From positions 4,154,001 through 4,218,000 of the forward strand of contig NC_062245.1 in NCBI RefSeq assembly GCF_905475465.1: a DNA stretch of 64,000 nucleotides, in the 5' to 3' direction. Both the position numbers and the translations under genes were made by a program. The notes under the pieces are model-generated. The model had not been told where the DNA came from. It worked only from the letters and a program-made list of their open reading frames with translations, and did not search any database. The stretch's first letter is position 1. The number at the start of each line of letters is the position of its first letter. Of the stretch, positions 21,801-33,800 are shown in pieces. Source of the DNA: Pieris napi. Taxonomy: Eukaryota; Arthropoda; Insecta; Lepidoptera; Pieridae.

Positions 21801-24800
21801 AGTTCTTGTTTCGTCACTAAACACAGAACTTAAGCTTCTACAAAGACATATTGTGTCAGAGTAGGTATCTTCATTGGTATTTGAATTTAGATCCGTAAAT
21901 CCTGCAATATAATATCATAGATGCAGACCCAAAAGCATACTTGAGGATTCATACCTGTACTGTAACTTTGAAATTTATATATGTATATAGATTGAATAAA
22001 ATATCGATAATCCTCTAATGTTCTAATGGGTAACTAAATTGTTTATTTATATCAAGAAAAAATTAAATACAGACTAGCTGTGATATTTGATCGGAATAAA
22101 TATTTTATCGAGTTGCAACCTGATTTGGATTTCAACGTAGAGTTGCAAGCTTTGTTGTCCCCAATGTATCTGTACTGTGTCGCACACGAACATTTGCCTT
22201 TAGTCGTTGTACAACCTACTGGAACAAATATTTCGTCTAGTACTGTAAAATTTCCGTCGATTTCCATTGGTGTTCGATAAGTAGGTAACTTACCTTCTAA
22301 TATCTTGTTTAACCAAATCTGGAGCCCCCAGTCATATCATCATTTGACCCACCTCACATAGTTTATAGTGCAAAGAGCATCAAACAAATCTTAAGATTTT
22401 CATCATCACATAATATATGTTTTATAATTTTTACCTGGTTTTTTCGAAGCAGATTTTAATCTCACTGGAGATGTGGTTGGCTGGCTTTTCCATCGCATTT
22501 GGGTACCACGGTCTTGGACTAACGTATTGTCAACACATTGACATGAACTAAAGGGGGACATTAAGCTATTACTACACATATCATAACAAACGTCAGAAAA
22601 TATAAAATTATCTGATTATTCACCGGTAGAGGTGCTGCTGATAGTTCTGTAAGGTATTGGCGTCAAACAAAATAGGCATAGGTTTAGATTTGTCTCAAGA
22701 TACTAGATAAGAGGTTTTTCTGGACGTGGATGGCATCGATAACTAATGGCATTTATATTTGCACTCGTAATCCTATTGCGTAGTTTTCAATTCGCAGGTG
22801 GGGTTATCAAAGTTTTAATAGTCTAAGTATTGGCAGCGCTATCACACGAGCTCGAGCGTATTCAATTAGATATATTTAATGTAAAGTAGATAACTATTGT
22901 TTTTAGTAAACCGCAAAATAGCTCATCAACTGAAACGCAACTTATCAAAATACATCTCACCGCGTTTGTAGAATTGGCAGCACCGTTGTACCCTTTTCTG
23001 CAGTTCCTAAAAACATACAAATGATAGCGTCTATCATTATAATATTAATATAAAAAAAATCGGTGGCGCTACAACCTGTTTAGGGCTGGAACTCAGATTT
23101 CTGAAACTGATTCATGGTCATTTTTTAATCTAATAGGCAAGTAGGTGATCAGACTCCAGTTCCTGACACACGCCGCCGTCTTTTTAGGTCTAAGACATGT
23201 CGGTTTCCTCACGATGTTTTCCTTCACCGTTCGAGCGAATGCGCACATAGAAAGAAAGTCCATTGGTGCACAGCTGGGAATCGAACCTACGACCTCTGGG
23301 ATGAGAGTCGCACGCTGTAGCCTCAAGACCAACACTGCTCAATATTATTAATATATCCAATATTAATTATAATGGTGCAAAAATGTATATCATAAAAAAC
23401 TAAAATTAACGTATTTTTAACTAATTAGCACTGTTTTACAATTACTTAGTTCAAAAGTTGTTAAAAGACATTTTTTCCCAAAGAATTAGAAATCGACCCA
23501 CCTTCTTTATTAACCTTTTTATTTTTTGTTTGATTTTTGTTTTTCTTTAAATCTGTGAGTTGCGCTATGTGAGTGTAAATATCTTTCATTAATGGAGCCG
23601 GATTTTTTATTCTGAAACAAAAAATATCTAGCTGACTAGATAATACTAAAGAATATGTAATCTTCTATTATCGAAGTAAACTTGTGTCGCTCTCAAAATA
23701 AAGCCCCAATAATGCTATTTTGGTTCATGGTACGTCTGAATAAGACCGTAAAGTTCTGCTCAAGTAAGCGTTTCTTATAGGACGCAGATACTTTTGTTAG
23801 CATTAGGACAATAACATTCCCTATTTTCAAGATGCCAAATCGAGGAACATTACTATTTGAAACAAATAAAGAATATTTTTAATAATTGCTAGGTTGATTG
23901 ATTACTATATAACATAAAAAGTGCGTACCTCAAATGTAAGAAGTGATCTGATAAAATTCTGTGGAAAGAAATAAACTATTAGAATAATTTAATATGTGAG
24001 AAATTACGAAAATATTTCCTATTGGTTTTATCCTATATACCGGAATGCGTTCTCGTCATTGACAAAATACAAATCGAAGATACAAAATACCTCTGTTCAA
24101 ACTTTAAATATGGTAAAAAAACTTAATGTACTACTACTACTAACAATTTCAAGTCCTTAATTGTGAGGCATTTGGTAGTTTTTTCTTTCTGAGCCATATT
24201 CCTATGTGATGTGCCCGTGGTATCAGAGTTAGATTGCTAGCAAAAATATCAATTAAATATTTGGAAATTTTAAGAAAACATATATCAAATTTAAGAACAA
24301 TGTACCTTGTAATCGCCACATTTCTCACTGGAAAGGCTGAAAAAATGTTTATATTAATGTTTATTAATTACTCGTTAAGGTACAATCTTACCAGAGCTGT
24401 AGTTGGTACGCTCTTTTCTTGAAAGGCCCTAAGTCGAATTGGTTCGGAAATAGGTACTTAATAACGGCAAAATCTGCCTTAAAAACGCTCAAAACGAGAC
24501 TAGAAAGAAGGATTTGTTCTAGACCCCCTTATAAATTCCTTGCCAGGTAGTACATGGTGCCCAATTCTGCCTCAATGTAATGGGTAGCATGTTCGATTGT
24601 ATACCCCGGGGTCACGGGAACAAATTCCGAATGGAGCCGTATAATTAAAATGCCCTATTTTTGAGATTTTCTAAAAAAAATAAATACAAGTCGGCCTGAA
24701 AAATATTTATTATTACCATTCCCCAATAGTATTGAATTCGTTTCCGATAGAGCGGAAGAAATCCAGTCTCTTGGGACTGTTAGTTTGTGCTTCCAGCTTA

Positions 24801-27800
24801 GATTCTGGTTTGGCTAATTCTGTAATGTAATTGTACTGTAATAATATACAAAGTTATTTATACGATTCGATTGAAATGATCTAATTTTTACTTAAATACA
24901 GATGGAATTTTTTTGATAAAGTTGATTTTTCAATTTGCGATCTTTGAGAGATTTTAGTAAATGACTATCCCAACAAGCTATTGGACCATGGTAGCCTTGT
25001 CTTCTTTTGTTTAAATGCGGGAAATTTATTGAACGGTCTACTGCAAAGTTACGCTAGACGTTCATAGACTGCGTAGTATAAGTATATTATTCGACGTAAA
25101 ATAAATACGGTATAATATGCTAAATGGAAAATAACAAAAACAGAATAACCTATATAACGATATCTTACTATGTTCATCGTCGTAATCGTGAACTTCAATC
25201 AAGTCACTCCCTCTCCAGACGGAACTCGAAGTTTCTTCCTCCCTTTGAATATTTTGGACTTTGCAACAGAATTTTTTGCCTCGACAGAACTTTAGAATTT
25301 TCACTGAAAATATTGTCATTAAATATGATCAGTGTGGTATATATACAGGTTCCCTGAGAGATGCGACCTCCAAATGTTCAAAGTAAGAGTGTACTTCTCC
25401 CTCAAAAGCCGGCAACGCACCCACTAAAAATGGATATCCATGAGCTGCGACAACTGCCCTTTTTGTGCGTGCCGTAGGCTCGTTTGCCCCCCTATTCTAT
25501 AAAAAAAATGCTTAAAAAAGCGTGTCACGGCCAAACTACGACTATTACCTATTTACCGCTCTGAAAAAACAAAGAAATCCTGAACAAGAAAAATATACAG
25601 CCTTAGCTCGTACATTCTTAGTTCCTCTTGATATATATAACAAGGTTGGTTTAGCACCAAACATAGTGACATAACGCAACATAGTACAAACTTTGTTTAC
25701 TGCTTAATGCACACATGTAAAAATTATACTTACTTTTATTTGACTTGGGACTTGATTCGACTTTGCCCTGTTTTGCTTGACAATTTTTGTATTTACAAAA
25801 TTTAGGTTTTATTTTGGGTTCTGTTGAAATTTTTATCAGTCCCTGCTTAGAGGCTTTAGGAGTGTCTTGGGGCTTACTGACTTGACAAATACAATCACCA
25901 TGGGGGCAACAACACCTCTTTGGTTGTATGTGTATCGTATCCTTTATTACCTTAAAAACTTTAAAATTGTAGAAAAAACATAGGACAAAACAAATACATA
26001 CACTACTGAACTTACTTTCAATAACTCTGTTTCTCTAGTCTTATTTGTCGCTGCATAGAGCCGACATCTCGCCAGCTGGTTCAACGCACAGTCCTTTTTT
26101 ATTCTATCCTTTAAGGAGTCCTTTCGAAGAATCCCCTTCACCCAACTCTGATCCTGTAAATAAGCTGATATCCTATAATCTCTGGAACTTTTATTTTGTT
26201 GCTTTAATTCTTCATTAATTTTCTTTTTGCGTTTCTTAAAGTTTTGAGCTTCCTGTTTGGCCAAACGATCTCGTTGAATACCTTCATTAACTTCATCATT
26301 TTGATAACGGTTCAGTTTTAAGCAAGTTGCAAAAGCTATGCAAATTGTTTTAGCGTAGAGGGATCGCTTTTTGTTTTCAATCTGAGATATAATTTTTCCA
26401 TCTTTAATCTTTTTATTATTTTTGTTTTGCTCTTCAGGCTTATTTTCACGAGTGTTCTTCTCAGAATCTTTTATAGAAACATTTCCTAGTTCAAGATTTT
26501 TCGGACATAATTTATTAAACTCGTTAGCTGCCTGAAATTTTTTCTGACGATTTAAAAAAAAAGCTTTTTTACGGATTTGTTTTTCCCTTGTAATATTTGA
26601 TTTTGAAGTTAAGCAAATGCACAAATGCCCGGACTTAAAGCAATACTTCCAAATTATTGCATAAACTCTCGGCATAAGTTTTGTTTTCGACTTCCAAGAT
26701 ATTCTTCGTATAATGTAATACTTTCTTCTCGGCTTCAAAAATCTACTATTTATAAATTTTCTGAATACTAGAGATATATTTTTAAAATTGTGTAAGCTTT
26801 TAGTGTTTCTTTGCCGAATTCTTTTGTGGCTGCTTAATTTTTGTGAACAATTTTGTTGAGCATTCCTTGAATAATTATTAGACATCATGTATGTATTAAA
26901 TGTCTGTGATTTGTGGTTATTTATGTCTTTCATATGAGGCAATAGAGGAGTTTTTTCTGAATTACCTTCGATTTTTGTATTGTAAACGCGTCTATTATCT
27001 TTGTATTTTCGGTCGTAATTTTTATAATCTCGATTATACTTTTTTGCCAATTGTATTTGGATATATCCCTTGCTGGAGTCTTCTTTACATTCATTTGTAT
27101 CATTATCTCCATCACTTTCATCGTCTGAACCTCTGAAAATAATACAAGCTTTATATTGTGTACCTTGAACAAATATTTATGTGACTAATTTCACAATTCT
27201 TCCTTAAATATTTTAAACTAAGGCATAGTTTAAAATATTTAACTGTCATCTTTCCGTATACATATGTACGGAAAGATATTAAGATTCAATTCAATCAATG
27301 GCTATCTGTCACTCAGGTCTCCTGTTACAGAGACCAGTCTCTCACATACACTTCCTAATGTTATCATCTTAGTTTAATCATAATAACCTTGTATGTATAT
27401 GTGAGAGAAGAAAATAAAGATTATTATTATTATTTTACTTCTCTAAGCTGATATCACTATAATCTCCGTAGTCTGCAGGTGACAAACAAATAGTGCAGAG
27501 CTGACCAATGTCTGCGAAACAACTCCTGCAGAACACACCTGGACAACTTTCGCTTTCGCATCTGGGGATTGGCAAAAGTAGGATTACATTTTGCATTCTT
27601 TAATAAGCTTCGAAAAATAAACATTAACTGACATTATTTCTTTGTCTGTCATATATTTAGGTAGTATTTGATAAGCTAAACCAAGAACTTACCTCGTCAA
27701 GTGAGTGTCAATATCCTTATGTTTTTCCATAGTTTCACAGAGAAGGCAGTGTGGTGGTTTCGGTAGCGTCCCAAACACATATCGCAGAAAATAGAATCTG

Positions 27801-30800
27801 TAATCGAAATACTTTTATTTTGATGTTCTTTATATTCAGTTGTTAAACAATATGTACAAAGCATAAAATATTAGTAAACCTTATTGAAAAAATACTAACG
27901 ATAAATGTGAATCCAGCCAATGCCGAAAAGTGAGATGTTCTTCGCTATGATATTTGTACTCGCGATGAAGCTTTCGTCTCGCCAGCTTCATGAAGCTGCC
28001 TATTAAATGATGAAAACATGAAAATTTTGTATATAATTTTAATTCTGAGGCTAGTCAAGTGGGTATTGTGAGGATACTCGAGGATACTCAACGCATTCTA
28101 TACTAATAGGACGCCAAAAAGCATCCTAGGCGCAAATGCAACGTAATAAATTAGACATTCTACTATTTAATTTCTTGGACATAGTCTTTTCTAATTTATA
28201 ATAATATAGAAGAACTAAATTAAAAAAAAATGCCAATAAAGTTGTGAGTCATAGTCAAAATTATAATATTGGTGACAGCCAAATGAATTTTGAAGTGTGT
28301 TTAGAAATCCTAAAATCGATATATTATCGATCTTCGGAGCCCAGAAATATTCTCTGGCTTTACAAATTTAATATTATATTATAAACATCAAAATACACAA
28401 TTTCAACCTAATGATTCGCTCGCTACCTCTTGTCCTCAAGATGTGATTGTAAAGCCAGGAGGCCCTCGCCTTAGCACGCTCTGGTCTATGATGACCCATA
28501 ATCACGTGTCGCAGACGGAGACCATATGGCTCAAATAACGCTAGCAGCCATAATATCACTATGATGACACCTGAAGTATAAAAGGTCTATTCCATTAAAA
28601 ATAAGTTAATTTATTCTTACTTCAAAATATAATATAGGATGAAATATAAAGTGACATATAAAATAGACAAATCTATTTCATCAACAGTTTAAAAACTTTT
28701 TTGTACGAGTATAAGCCGGTACTATGTACCCAACAATTGCAGCGATACCGACTTCAGTGACACGTACAACGTGTTCAACTGTTTTTTGGGATTCACTAAC
28801 TTCCTTATGTCGCCTTCTAACGCCCTTGACTCGACAAAGTATTATTTTATAGCTAACTAGCTGGCCTGGCGAACATCGTACCGCCTAACAATCGATTCTT
28901 TTTTTTTAAAATACTTATTTTAATTAAATACTGCTATTCGGGACACCGGTCTAGCTAGTAAGATATAAAAAGAAAGTTGATAATACAACAAATACAATAT
29001 TATGTCAAAAAATAAAAATTTACCTTCCCGGAACCCCTCCACTAGCACTTGAACTTTATGATATGGTATTAAAGTTCAAATTGCTTTTAAATATTATTAC
29101 GAATATTTTGTATGGGAATATAGAAAAGTGTTGTTTTTAGACTTTTTCACTCAATTTTTTTAAATTTTTCTCTCCGTAAGAACCATCCTCGTACTTCAAG
29201 GAATATTATAAAAAAAGAATCAGACAAATCGGTCAAGCCGTTTTCACGTTATGTCGTGACAACGGAAAACGGGTTTCATTTTTATATATATAGATAATAT
29301 AGATTAAGAATTTAACATATTTTATTTTATTGATAATCACAATGCAAAAATAATTACTGTACAACAAACGCATCTTACCAATTTGCGAGTATCGTTTGAA
29401 GTCGGGTGGTCGTGGGTCTGGAAGGCATGAAGCAGGAGATGATGGGGATCGTAGTGGTAAAGTCAGTGTGCTGAATATAGATCTCAATATATCTGATCCA
29501 AAACCTAATCCTGTTAAAGATACTCCAACATCCGAGGGACCGGCTATAACGGAAAAGCAAATTTAAATACGTACTCTAGATTTTTGAATACAGATAAAAT
29601 TTTACTCAACTCTTTTATTATTACAGAGTATTTTGCTCGGTATTAAATTAAGAAACCTTTTTTCCTATTAAAAGTATATACAGAGATAGATTATCATTTA
29701 AGATAACGTACTTACAAAATACGTACGTTTGGCCATGTAGTACGTCAGAATGAGAAGCGGCTTACTAGTAGGATATCCATGGATGGTGGATAGGTTGGGT
29801 AGGCCAAATCCAGGTACTAGAGAAGGGACCAGTTAAAAGTTCCCATAACGGACGAGGATGCATGGCGATTGCGATGAATATAGATGAAGCGAGAGAGGTA
29901 TAAAATAGATACGCTGAATAAAATTTAGACTGTGTTTTAATTAAATTGTTTTCATACGTGACAACACAGCTTCCAGTCTGCCATGATGCCGTATAGTGGT
30001 GAGGACCCAAAACAGGCTGTAGTCAGCGATCATATGAATCATCAGTTTGAATGTGGTGATCACCATGAAAACTGCTGAACGAGTCATGAATACTTTCTCC
30101 GAGGCTATCAAACGAAAAGATGTGGTCTGAAAGGATTTATTTATAATTTGTTTATGATAAAATTATTTATATAAGTACCTACTACAGGTCAGGAATCTGA
30201 TGACTCTAGTTATATAACAAACTAGCTGGCCTGGCGAACATCGTACCGCCTAACAGTCGATTCTTTATTTTTTTTTAATACTTATTCTGCTACTCGTACA
30301 TTATGTCAAAAAATAAAAATTTACCTTCCCAGAACCCCTCCACTAACATTTGAACTTTATGATATGGTATTATAGTTCAAATTGCCTAAAAATAATCGAA
30401 TATTTTGTATGGGAATATAGAAAAGTGTTGTTTTTAGACTTTTTCACTATTTTTTTTAAATTTTTCTCCCCGTAAGAACAATCCTCGTACTTCAAGGAAT
30501 ATAATAAAAAAAGAATCAGACAAATCGGTCAAGCCGTTTTCATGTTATGTCGTGACAACGGAAAACGGGTTTCATTTTTATATAATAATATAGATATAGA
30601 TAAAGTAAGTGACATAATCTAAAAGCACGCTTTAATAGTAGCGTCTCTTAGATTCCATGTTCTTTATGACCAACCAACCAAAAAACTATCCTACATAACA
30701 CAATTTTATAATTTAACTACTGTTGCACGAGAAGAATACTTTCGGTTCGAGCATAGGACAGATTTAGAATTTGTTGCTTAAGATTTTCAGTGAATGTACA

Positions 30801-33800
30801 AAGTTTTGAATGGAAATGCTATTTTTGAGAAAGTAGTTAAAGATGATTTTTTTTTTAAATGCTATGTGATATTTTGTTTCAAAACTTTTAGAAGTGGCGT
30901 CGTTGGTGATTTTGGTAAAGAACAAAGATTTCTTTTAATATGGGCAAATGAATTACAAAATCATCAAGAAAGTGTTATTAATTAAGCCTTCATACCGGAA
31001 TATATTTAGTTTTTTCCCTTCTGTTAAGTGGCAAAATCGTGTCTCTTCCCTCCTGAAACCTCTTTAGATCTATCTCGTACAGTTCCTTCGTTACATATCG
31101 GTTGTCAAATCTTGATCTAGTTTCGTACATGTGCTGGTAGTATTTTGCCCTAAGAAGAATAAAGGCATTTGAATTTGATAATTATCTTATAAAGATCAAT
31201 GACACTAAGAACTCCGGTACAAGTGCCGATGGAAGTTCACATCACAACAAACATACTACAAACGATATACTCAGAGAGAGAGAGAGAAAGAGATTTGAAA
31301 CGAACAGCTAGCATCAATTATTTATGGAATATATAATATATACAAAAAGGTTCAAACAATAAAAAAGGAAAAAAATAAAAATGCCAAAAACATTTAACTA
31401 TGTAATATTTCGGCTGTGTTGTGAGATGGTGTGACAGTGAGGGTATGTACGTGAGTTATCAGAGAAAAAATCTGAAATACCTGAATATAATCAGCAGTAA
31501 GAAGAGACTTGTGACGCAGGAGCTCCAAGAGAGCCAAGTGATCAAGGGATCCGCTTTATTTCTTATCTCAGTGACAATACCCGCAGCTACTTGACTTGCG
31601 GAGCGACTTTCGTTGCTGACTGTATATCTGTGATGAACCTCAATGTGCACGTAGAACATTGTTTTCATACGATTTGTAAAATCGTGTAGTTCTGGAAAAT
31701 ATAATTTTATATCCATGGAATTAATACCGAAAACGAGTACTATTTGTATTGCAAAAGCAATCCAATAACTACTAGTTGAGCGACTAGAAATGTACATTGC
31801 GGTTTTTTCCAAACATCAAATAACAAGAAAATCATCAATGGAGTTAGATATTTGTATCTCTTTAGTTAGAAAGTGACCTATCCGGATTTAATAGACGAAC
31901 TTTTACTTATGTGACATTATTTTGTGTCACATACTATCAGTGTCTATGACCGCATTGTGAATTCCACATTACAAATTGTTTAAAATTATCTCATAATATT
32001 TTTTTATCATTAAGTGATCATAAATTTGTTGATCTTTTTTCAGTTTTTTTCACATGTCCGTTTATAAAAGAATAGTTTAGTAAGTTAAGATTCATTAAAC
32101 AAACAAAAGACAAACACTTAAATCGATTTCCAATCCACATTCACCACATTACATATAATTAATGTTTTTAGTACTCACTCCTTTTAATTGTAGCTGCAAA
32201 AGATCCTTTTGCAAACTCGTCCAAAGTACAAATTTTCTGGTAAGATTTTACAGCCAAACAAGCAGCTTCCACCTTTGTTACATTACACAGCCAGAAGAGC
32301 TTCGGTCCAAGTACTGATTTGCAATCAGATAGTCCTTTATTGAGGATATTCATACAATGCTCGTACGGAGTGCCAAGTTTATGATTGCAGGAGTTCACTA
32401 CTGAAGATAACCAGTAGTATGAAGATTGTATGACGTCAGCTGTAATTTAATTAAAATACCTTTATTTAATGGAACACACAGCACCTTTGAGCTGTGTTAG
32501 CCTAGAGGCTTTCGCGTTCGACTCTCATCCCTAAGGTCGAAGGTTCGAACCCCGACTATGCACTAATGGACTTTCTATGTGCGCATTTAACACTCGCTCA
32601 TACGTTGAAGTAAATATCACTAGGGAATCGACATGTATATCGGAAACACATGGCTATTAGATTTTTTTTTATCGCGAAACACATACAAAGACCTAAAAGT
32701 TTAGTTTTTTAGCGTCACTGTTTTTTCGTCTATTTAATGAAACAAAATAGGGTAATAAAACTTGCACATTGCGTTATCTTGCTTAAGAAACAAAGGCGTT
32801 TTAAATAGCATAGTTTGGTTTATGCGTTCAACAAAATATATTCAAAACGGTTACCAAATAAACAAAGTAACATATTTAGTATAAATTTGTAAGAAATGTA
32901 CATCCCGGAAGGGAACGGTCTTTAAAACCCTTGGTATATAGATATATAGCTTTACCTAAAAGGTTAGCTTAATTTATATTATTATTGTTTATATTATTAT
33001 TACTAATAGGGAAATTAAACAAATATTTGTGTATGTTTTCGCATCATCTAAATTCTAAAACATACATAATCTTCTATAACGTAAATATAATATATATATA
33101 TGCACGAATTTGATACATTATTTAACTAGACGCTTCAAGTGCATTACAGCTTCCGTGGTCAGCCAGAGACTTTACAGGTATTTAGAAGTGTATCATAATA
33201 TTCAAAATACTAACTAAAGCTTTCAGTTAATTTATTATTATTAGCTTTAAGCTTGACATAAAATAATAAAGCTTTATTGCTTACACGAATCGTTTATATG
33301 CAACACTGTTACAACGATCAATAAAAAATTAGGTCACTTTAATAATTCATAATCATAAACGAGTAGTAAATACATATTTTTTAACGCCCAGTCTGTATCT
33401 AAAATACCAGTCGTTATTAGTACGAATCGTATTTGTCTAAGAATAAATGGTTACTACTTTTTAAAAATGGAATTATACTACTTTTGCAAAAAAAAAATCT
33501 ATTAATGATTATTTGATTGAAACATAATTAATATCAATTTGATAATGTAATAATATGATTGATTATGTAATATGTAACTACTATGTAAAATTCTACCTTT
33601 TACTTATTATAGAAAATCTATGTTTATTTATTTATTTCGTAATCCTACAGCTAACATAAATTATATATAATAACAAACAGTTACACTGAAAATATAGCCA
33701 GAGATGGAATACATAATACATTTTACTACAAAAAGGTTCAAAAATTTACAAAATCAAAAAAAAAAAAAACATTAATATAGAAAAAAGAAATGTGTTGTGA

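Larger units (their letters stand above)
18844..27132 (-). other. Exons encoding the lysine-rich C-terminal extension of the DCST gene
   Basis: Exons that continue the frame: 27132-26016 (372 codons, very Lys/Asn/Arg-rich), 25950-25734, 24819-24717, 23611-23502, 23006-22961, 22547-22435, 22296-22120, 21901-21488, 21051-21011, 20941-20867, 20595-20547, 19564-19524, 18912-18844 (stop). Small exons at 24336-24306 (31 nt) and 23958-23929 (30 nt) have good signals but do not fit every phase. The chain from 23958 to 18844 is phase-consistent. The tail is about 870 residues, without membrane segments, mostly basic, with cysteine clusters (RCCCPHGDCICQ, SCQCVD, CTTTKGKCSCAT). I recognise no domain. 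It could instead belong partly to a separate downstream gene, but the 27439 to 27132 junction is in phase and no fresh start ATG with upstream context is evident. Confidence 0.6.

Noticed and set aside
23145..23351. Open frame with MIRLQFLTHAAVFLGL
   Set aside because: It lies wholly within a SINE; similar frames recur in the other SINE copies.
25947..27050. A 367-codon open frame read as an independent gene
   Set aside because: It has no ATG at its opening (it starts at a TTG). It runs past a strong donor (GTAAGT at 26015) and opens with an acceptor at 27133 that is in phase with the DCST exon at 27439, so it is better read as an internal exon.
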